From the NCBI GenBank assembly GCA_050248375.1, contig JBFWSL010000033.1:1-21083 (forward strand): a DNA stretch of 21,083 nt, read 5' to 3'. Shown piece by piece: positions 16,465-21,083 of the stretch (position 1 is its first letter; each line of letters begins with the position of its first letter). The notes below the pieces were generated by a model, which was given only the letters and a program-made list of their open reading frames with translations, was not told the origin of the DNA and did no database searches. Source of the stretch: JAYZVT01 sp050248375. GTDB lineage: Bacteria > Pseudomonadota > Alphaproteobacteria > Rhizobiales > Methyloligellaceae. The position numbers and the translations under genes are program-made.

Positions 16465-17913
16465 ATGACGCAACCTTGCGATCTCGATGCCGTGGAAGCG
16501 CGGCGCCTGATCGGACTGAAGCAGCTTTCGCCGGTCGAACTGCTGGAGAGCTGCCTTGCCCGCATCGAGGAGGTGGACGGCTCCCTCAACGCCATAACGG
16601 CGGTGGACGCGAAGGGCGCGCGCAAGGCGGCGAAGGAGGCCGAGAAGCAGGCGCTGAAGGGCGAGCCGCTCGAGGTGCTGCACGGCCTTCCCGTCGCCGT
16701 GAAGGACCTGCAGGCGACGAAAGGCCTGCGCACCACCTGGGGCTCGCTCATCTACAAGGACCATGTCCCCGAGGCGGACGACCCCATGGTCGCCAATGTG
16801 CGCGCGGCGGGCGGCGTCATCTTCGCCAAGACCAACACGCCGGAATTCGGCGCCGGCGCAAACACCACCAACCGCGTCTTCGGCGCGACAGGAAACCCGT
16901 TCGATCCGGAAAAGACCTGCGGCGGCTCGTCCGGCGGCTCCGGTGTGGCGGTGGCGACAGGAATGGCGTCGCTAGCCACCGGCTCCGACCATGGCGGCAG
17001 CCTGAGGACGCCGGCGGCCTTCTGCGGCGTGGCGGGCTACCGCCCCTCCCCCGGACTGATACCCCGGCTCGGCACGCCGGTCAGCCTGCTGCCGATGCCG
17101 GTTGCCGGCCCGATGGGGCGGACGGTCGCCGACGCGCACCTGCTGCTGAAGGCCCAGGTCGCCTTCGACAAGCGCGATCCCTATTCCAGCGACGACGTGA
17201 TGCGGCTGCCGGACGTGCTGTCCGGCGTGGACCTCGGCTCGCTGCGGGTCGCGGTCTCCACCGATCTCGGCTGCGCGCCCATCGACAAGGACATCGCGAG
17301 CACTTTCAGAGAGAAAGTCCAGGCATTCGGTTCCTTTTTCCGCGAGGTGCAGGAGCGCGGCCCCGATCTGGAAGGCGTGCACGAGTCCTTCGAGGTGCTG
17401 CGGGCGATCCATTTCGTCGCCGCCCACAAGGAGCGGCTGGAGAAGCACCGCGACCTTCTCGGTCCCAATGTGATCAACAACACCGAGCGCGGGCTGAAAT
17501 ACACGCTCCCCGACGTTGCCCATGCCCACGCTGTCCAGACGCGGCTCTACAAGACGTTCGTGGAATTCTTCGAGGACGCGGACATTCTCATCTGCCCGGC
17601 GGCGTCGGTGACGCCCTTCCCTCATTCCCAGCTTTTCGTGGAAAGCATCAACGGCGAAAAAATGCCAACCTACATGCGCTGGCTGGCGATAACCTACGCG
17701 CTGACCATGGCGCTTCCGGCGGCATGCTGCCTGCCCTGCGGCACCGATCACAAGGGCATGCCCTTCGGCATCCAGGTGGTCGGGCCGAACGGCTCCGACG
17801 CGCTGGTTCTGGAAGTGGCGCATGCGCTGGAAAAGGCGATGGCGGATACGCGCGAGACGGCGCGGCCGCTGCCCGATCTGGCGGCGCTGAAAGACGGGAG
17901 AAAGAACTCATGA
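16465..17913 (+). CDS. Amidase (amidase signature family hydrolase)
   Basis: The 482-residue product hydrolyses a carboxamide or similar bond. The Ser-cisSer-Lys triad is intact: Lys80 (VAVKDLQ), Ser155 (CGGSSGGSG) and nucleophile Ser179 (GSDHGGSLRTPAAFCG). Length and motifs fit single-chain amidases; it lacks a GatB partner nearby, so it is not a tRNA amidotransferase GatA. The ATG at 16465 follows GGGAGG. Its stop overlaps the next start (ATGA). In this operon it probably releases an organic acid and ammonia or an amine from an amide substrate (inference). Confidence 0.93.
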   Translation: MTQPCDLDAVEARRLIGLKQLSPVELLESCLARIEEVDGSLNAITAVDAKGARKAAKEAEKQALKGEPLEVLHGLPVAVKDLQATKGLRTTWGSLIYKDHVPEADDPMVANVRAAGGVIFAKTNTPEFGAGANTTNRVFGATGNPFDPEKTCGGSSGGSGVAVATGMASLATGSDHGGSLRTPAAFCGVAGYRPSPGLIPRLGTPVSLLPMPVAGPMGRTVADAHLLLKAQVAFDKRDPYSSDDVMRLPDVLSGVDLGSLRVAVSTDLGCAPIDKDIASTFREKVQAFGSFFREVQERGPDLEGVHESFEVLRAIHFVAAHKERLEKHRDLLGPNVINNTERGLKYTLPDVAHAHAVQTRLYKTFVEFFEDADILICPAASVTPFPHSQLFVESINGEKMPTYMRWLAITYALTMALPAACCLPCGTDHKGMPFGIQVVGPNGSDALVLEVAHALEKAMADTRETARPLPDLAALKDGRKNS

Positions 17914-18254
17914 TCGCGGTGATATTCGAAGTCTGGCCGGCGGAGGGCCGCAAGCAGGAATATCTCGACCTCGCCGGAGAACTGAGGCCGCTGCTGGAAA
18001 AGATGGACGGCTTCCTCTCGGTGGAGCGCTTCGAGAGCCTCTACGAGCCCGGCAAGATGCTGTCGCTTTCTGTATGGGAGAACGAGGAAGCCGTAGCCGC
18101 GTGGCGCAAGGTGGCCGAACACCGCGCCGCCCAGGCAAAAGGCCGCCGCGAACTGTTCGCCGACTACCGCCTGCGGGTCGCAGGCGTCATACGCGACTAT
18201 GGCCCACGGCGGCGCGAGGAAGCCCCCGGGGATTCGCTGGCAACGGTTATCTGA
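17910..18254 (+). CDS. Antibiotic biosynthesis monooxygenase (ABM) domain protein
   Basis: The 114-residue protein is a small dimeric alpha+beta-barrel type protein of the ABM family. It begins MIAVIFEVWPAEGRKQEYLDLAGELRPLLEKMDGFLSVERFES and contains the family-typical LSVWENEEAVAAWRKVAEHRAAQAKGRRELFADYRLRVAGVIRDYG. Some relatives are cofactor-independent oxygenases or haem-degrading enzymes; others have no known activity, so the fold call is much firmer than any reaction. It starts inside the amidase stop (ATGA) and ends 6 bp before the kinase start, indicating the same transcript and a link to the same pathway. Confidence 0.85.
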   Translation: MIAVIFEVWPAEGRKQEYLDLAGELRPLLEKMDGFLSVERFESLYEPGKMLSLSVWENEEAVAAWRKVAEHRAAQAKGRRELFADYRLRVAGVIRDYGPRRREEAPGDSLATVI

Positions 18255-18260
18255 AGGCGC

Positions 18261-19274
18261 ATGGGGGAACATGCCGGAGAGCCGGACGCGAGCGTCCTCG
18301 ATGCCCTGTCGCGGATGACCCTGTCGCGATCCGGAGACACAGTACGCTTCACACCGCTCGCAGGCGGCGTCGCCTCCGATATCTGGAAGGTCGAGACCGG
18401 GGGCCGCACCTTCTGCGTGAAGCGAGCACTGGCCAGGCTGCGGGTGCGCGACGAGTGGCTGGTCACGGTTGAGCGCAACGCCTACGAGGTCGGCTGGATC
18501 GAAACGGCACGGCGCCTCGCCCCCGGGTCGGCTCCGCGAATTCTCGGGGCGGACCGCGAAGCCAACCTGTTCGCCATGGAATGGCTGCCGCCGGACCGGT
18601 TCCCGGTATGGAAATCCCTGCTCATGGACGGGTCCGCGCGCGTGGAGCATGCACGCGCGGTGGGCGAAACCCTCGCCGCCATCCATTCCGGAACCGCCAA
18701 TCGTCCGGAGGTCGCGGAACGCTTCCGCACCGACGCCATTTTCCGCGACATCCGGCTCGATGCCTATCTGGGTGCCGCGGCGCGGCGTCATCCCGAACTC
18801 TCGGAAATCCTTCTCGGGTCGATCGAGACGACCGCGCGTACCCGTCTTGCGCTGGTGCATGGAGACGTGAGCCCGAAGAACATCCTCATGGGAACCGAAG
18901 GCCCGGTGTTCCTGGACGCCGAATGCGCATGGTATGGCGATCCGGCCTTCGACATTGCCTTCTGCCTCAATCACCTGCTGCTGAAGTGCCTTTGGCGGCC
19001 CGCATCCGCCTCCGACTATCTCGGCTGCTTCGCGGCTCTCTCCGAGGCGTATCTCGGGCGCGTGGACTGGGAGCCGGAGCAGAACATCGAGGCGCGCGCC
19101 GCGGCACTGCTGCCGGGCCTGCTGCTGGCACGCGTGGACGGCAAATCGCCGGTCGAGTACCTGACCGGGGAGGAAGACAAGGCCACGGTCCGGCGCGCCG
19201 CAGAGCGCATGCTGCGCGACAGACCCGCCAGGCTCGGGACAGTCCGCGAACAGTGGCGGGAGGCCATCGCATGA
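18261..19274 (+). CDS. APH-fold phosphotransferase (small-molecule kinase)
   Basis: The 337-residue product has the aminoglycoside phosphotransferase/choline-kinase fold. The ATP-binding Lys is Lys54 (CVKRAL), and the catalytic loop is VHGDVSPKNIL (Asp202, Asn207). The metal-binding Asp is in FLDAECAWYGDPAFD (Asp219). All are intact, so it should be an active kinase. The genetic setting does not suggest antibiotic resistance: it sits between an amidase/ABM pair and an enolase paralog, sharing an ATGA overlap with the latter. I infer that it phosphorylates a hydroxy acid or related intermediate that the enolase-like protein then uses. GAAGG precedes the ATG at 18261. Confidence 0.9.
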   Translation: MGEHAGEPDASVLDALSRMTLSRSGDTVRFTPLAGGVASDIWKVETGGRTFCVKRALARLRVRDEWLVTVERNAYEVGWIETARRLAPGSAPRILGADREANLFAMEWLPPDRFPVWKSLLMDGSARVEHARAVGETLAAIHSGTANRPEVAERFRTDAIFRDIRLDAYLGAAARRHPELSEILLGSIETTARTRLALVHGDVSPKNILMGTEGPVFLDAECAWYGDPAFDIAFCLNHLLLKCLWRPASASDYLGCFAALSEAYLGRVDWEPEQNIEARAAALLPGLLLARVDGKSPVEYLTGEEDKATVRRAAERMLRDRPARLGTVREQWREAIA

Positions 19275-20596
19275 ACAGCCGTATCAAGGAAATCCGCGGC
19301 CGGCGCATCTGGGACTCTCGCGGCCGCCCCACCGTGGAAGTGGACATGCTGCTGGAGGACGGCTCCCGCGGCCGGGGCGCGGCGCCGGCGGGCGCCTCGA
19401 CCGGCAGCGGCGAGGCGCTCGACCTGCGCGACGGGGGCACGAAACTGGGCGGCTTCGGCGTGACCCGCGCGCTCGGCCATATCGCGGAGACGATCGCGCC
19501 GGCGCTGCGCGGCATGGACGCCTGCGCACAGGACGGGATCGACGCATGCCTGACCGGTCTGGACGGCACGCGGAACTGCTCCCGGCTTGGGGGCAACGCC
19601 ATGATCGCGACTTCGCTCGCCGCGGCGTCAGCGGCGGCGGCATTCCAGAAGCTGCCGTTATGGAAGTCGCTTTCCGGGGGAAGCAGCCCGGAATTCATGC
19701 CCCTGCCCGAAATCCAGATCTATGGCGGCGGCGCCCATGCGGGTCGCCGGGTGGACGTGCAGGATTTCATGGTGATCGCCGTGGGCGCGCCGGACTATGG
19801 CACCGCGCTGGAATGGACGGCGGAGGTGTATCTGTCCGCCGGCAAGCTGATGGGCGCGACCGGACGGCTTCAGGGCGTTGCCGACGAGGGGGGATGGTGG
19901 CCGGCCTTCGACTCCAACGAGGAGGGGCTCGACTACCTCGTGCGCGCCATCGAGGCGGCGGGGCTCGTGCCCGGCGAGCAGATGGCGATCTCGCTCGACA
20001 TCGCCGCGAGCGACTTCGGAAAAGGCGGCCGCTACAGGCTGGCGCGGGACGGCAGGGAACTGGACAGCGCCGGCATGACGGAAATGCTGCTGGGGTGGCT
20101 CGGGAAATATCCCATCGTCTCCATCGAGGACCCGCTCGCGGAGGACGATCCGGACGGCATGGCCGCCTTCACCCGGGCCGCCGGCAAGGGCGTCCAGGTG
20201 GTCGGCGACGATTTCCTGGTCACCGATGCCGCCCGCATACGCGATGCCGCCGCGCAGGGCCAATGCAACTGCGCCCTTATCAAGCCGAACCAGATCGGCA
20301 CCGTTACGGGCACCCGCGCTGCTCTGGAGGCCGCGCGAACAGCGGGTTGGGGAACAATTGTTTCAGCGCGATCGGGAGAGACGGAGGATGCGGCGATCGC
20401 CCATCTCGCGATAGGCTGGGCCACGGGCCAACTCAAGGTCGGCTCCTTCGCGCGCTCGGAGCGCATGGTGAAGTGGAACGAAGTGTTGCGCGTCGCCGAG
20501 GAAGCGCCCTGCGGACTGGCCCTGCCGCCGCGGGGCGGTTTCGCCTGGGGCGCAGTTGAACCAACAAGAAAACTGGGTGGAAACAGATGCGCATAG
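19271..20596 (+). CDS. Divergent enolase paralog (enolase-like dehydratase)
   Basis: The 441-residue protein is full-length enolase by layout: DSRGRPTVE (15-23), GASTGS (41-46), metal ligands Asp243, Glu286 and Asp313, general base Lys338 in LIKPNQIGT, RSGETED (367-373) and Lys389. Two pocket positions differ from ordinary enolase: the Glu of the QEF motif is Asp165 (VQDFM), and the His of the SHRSGE motif is Ala366 (SARSGE). The segment around His156 (YGGGAHAGRR) appears to have a one-residue insertion compared with the usual NGGEHA. Glu206 (DEGG) is kept. It lies in a catabolic operon directly after a kinase (ATGA overlap), not in a glycolytic setting. I infer dehydration of a 2-phosphoryl-3-hydroxy acid other than, or as well as, 2-phosphoglycerate. 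Confidence 0.88.
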   Translation: MNSRIKEIRGRRIWDSRGRPTVEVDMLLEDGSRGRGAAPAGASTGSGEALDLRDGGTKLGGFGVTRALGHIAETIAPALRGMDACAQDGIDACLTGLDGTRNCSRLGGNAMIATSLAAASAAAAFQKLPLWKSLSGGSSPEFMPLPEIQIYGGGAHAGRRVDVQDFMVIAVGAPDYGTALEWTAEVYLSAGKLMGATGRLQGVADEGGWWPAFDSNEEGLDYLVRAIEAAGLVPGEQMAISLDIAASDFGKGGRYRLARDGRELDSAGMTEMLLGWLGKYPIVSIEDPLAEDDPDGMAAFTRAAGKGVQVVGDDFLVTDAARIRDAAAQGQCNCALIKPNQIGTVTGTRAALEAARTAGWGTIVSARSGETEDAAIAHLAIGWATGQLKVGSFARSERMVKWNEVLRVAEEAPCGLALPPRGGFAWGAVEPTRKLGGNRCA

Positions 20597-21083
20597 TCTT
20601 CCTGGACCGGGACACCATCGGACCTTCTGTCAACATCACCAGGCCGTGCTTCGAGCACGAGTGGATCGAGCATGACCGCACGCCGCCGGAGAAAGTGGCC
20701 GAGCGGCTGAAGGGCGCGGACATCGCCGTCACCAACAAGGCGCCGATCCGCAAGGACAGCCTGGACAAGCTTCCCGGCCTGAAGATGATCGCCATTGCCG
20801 CGACGGGCTACGATGTCATCGATATCGCCGCCTGCAAGGAGAAGGGCATTGTCGTCTCCAATGTGCGCGGATACGCCATCAATACCGTTCCCGAACACGC
20901 CATGGCGCTGATCCTGGCCCTGCGCCGGTCGCTGATCGGATACCGGGAGGACGTATTCGCGGGCGAGTGGCAGAAGGCGGACCAGTTCTGCTTCTTCAAC
21001 CATCCGATCCGCGATCTCGCCGGCGCCACGCTGGGCATCATGGGCGAAGGCGTCATCGGCCAGTCGGTGGCGCGGCTGGCGCA
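20587..21083 (+). CDS. D-2-hydroxyacid dehydrogenase (glycerate dehydrogenase-like), partial
   Basis: The first 165 residues are visible and the gene continues past the right edge. They show the N-terminal substrate domain starting MRIVFLDRDTIGP, the family segment MIAIAATGYDVIDIAACKEKGIVVSNVRGYA (67-97) with VPEHAMALILAL, and the Rossmann motif LGIMGEGVIG (149-158) with a full GxGxxG. The catalytic Arg, Glu and His lie outside the window. It overlaps the enolase-like gene by 10 bp, so it belongs to the same operon. It is a different branch from the dehydrogenase at 7804, whose glycine motif is altered. Likely role: reduction or oxidation of a 2-keto/2-hydroxy acid in the pathway. Confidence 0.9.
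   Translation, partial: MRIVFLDRDTIGPSVNITRPCFEHEWIEHDRTPPEKVAERLKGADIAVTNKAPIRKDSLDKLPGLKMIAIAATGYDVIDIAACKEKGIVVSNVRGYAINTVPEHAMALILALRRSLIGYREDVFAGEWQKADQFCFFNHPIRDLAGATLGIMGEGVIGQSVARLA

Noticed and set aside
16465..17913. GatA subunit of the tRNA amidotransferase
   Set aside because: The same amidase signature occurs, but there are no gatB or gatC genes nearby and the operon is catabolic.
14964..18254. A 1096-codon plus-strand frame spanning gntR, aldolase and amidase
   Set aside because: It is an out-of-frame read through several well-supported genes for most of its length; only the final part (from 17910) is a real gene, the ABM protein.
18261..19274. Aminoglycoside resistance gene
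   Set aside because: Fold and motifs match APH broadly, but the operon context with amidase, enolase paralog and dehydrogenases points to metabolic kinase activity.

Overview
This is a GC-rich window with dense, tightly packed genes and short intergenic gaps. The Tad/Cpa gene set, TAXI-type TRAP transporter, FCD-type GntR regulator and HpaI-type aldolase together suggest an alphaproteobacterium. That assignment is an inference from gene content; there is no rRNA or other marker to place it more finely.

Region 1 (1-7621, all minus strand) is a Tad/Flp (Cpa) type IV pilus assembly locus. In transcription order it reads cpaB (rcpC), cpaC (secretin), a small lipoprotein in the usual cpaD position, cpaE/tadZ, cpaF/tadA (ATPase), tadB and tadC (inner-membrane platform; tadC runs off the left edge). 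Pilin, prepilin peptidase and TadD/E/F/G-type genes are not in the window. Two gaps inside the locus carry structure: a 24-bp-period array of TTAn-N7-TTAn elements between cpaB and cpaC, and a perfect AT-rich palindrome between cpaE and cpaF.

Region 2 (7804-21083) looks like a catabolic island for an organic acid, or the amide of one. A plus-strand pair encodes a D-2-hydroxyacid dehydrogenase and an Ldh_2-family (malate/L-lactate-type) dehydrogenase. It converges, with only 3 bp between stop codons, on a minus-strand operon encoding a TAXI solute receptor, a fused TRAP permease and an IlvD/Edd-family sugar-acid dehydratase. A GntR/FCD regulator is divergent from that operon. Downstream of it on the plus strand is a tightly coupled series: HpcH/HpaI aldolase, amidase, ABM-domain protein, APH-fold kinase, divergent enolase paralog and a second D-2-hydroxyacid dehydrogenase (cut by the right edge).

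Working model (inference): TRAP-TAXI imports an acidic substrate. The dehydratase and aldolase would give a 2-keto-3-deoxy acid and then pyruvate plus an aldehyde. The amidase, kinase and enolase-like protein would form a second branch in which a hydroxy acid is released, phosphorylated and dehydrated. The dehydrogenases would interconvert hydroxy and keto acids. Two similar operator-like sequences, one in the receptor/gntR divergent promoter and one just ahead of the aldolase operon, suggest one GntR protein controls both transcription units. The most novel-looking parts are the kinase plus enolase-paralog pair, whose enolase has changed catalytic-pocket residues, and the iterated regulatory array inside the pilus locus.
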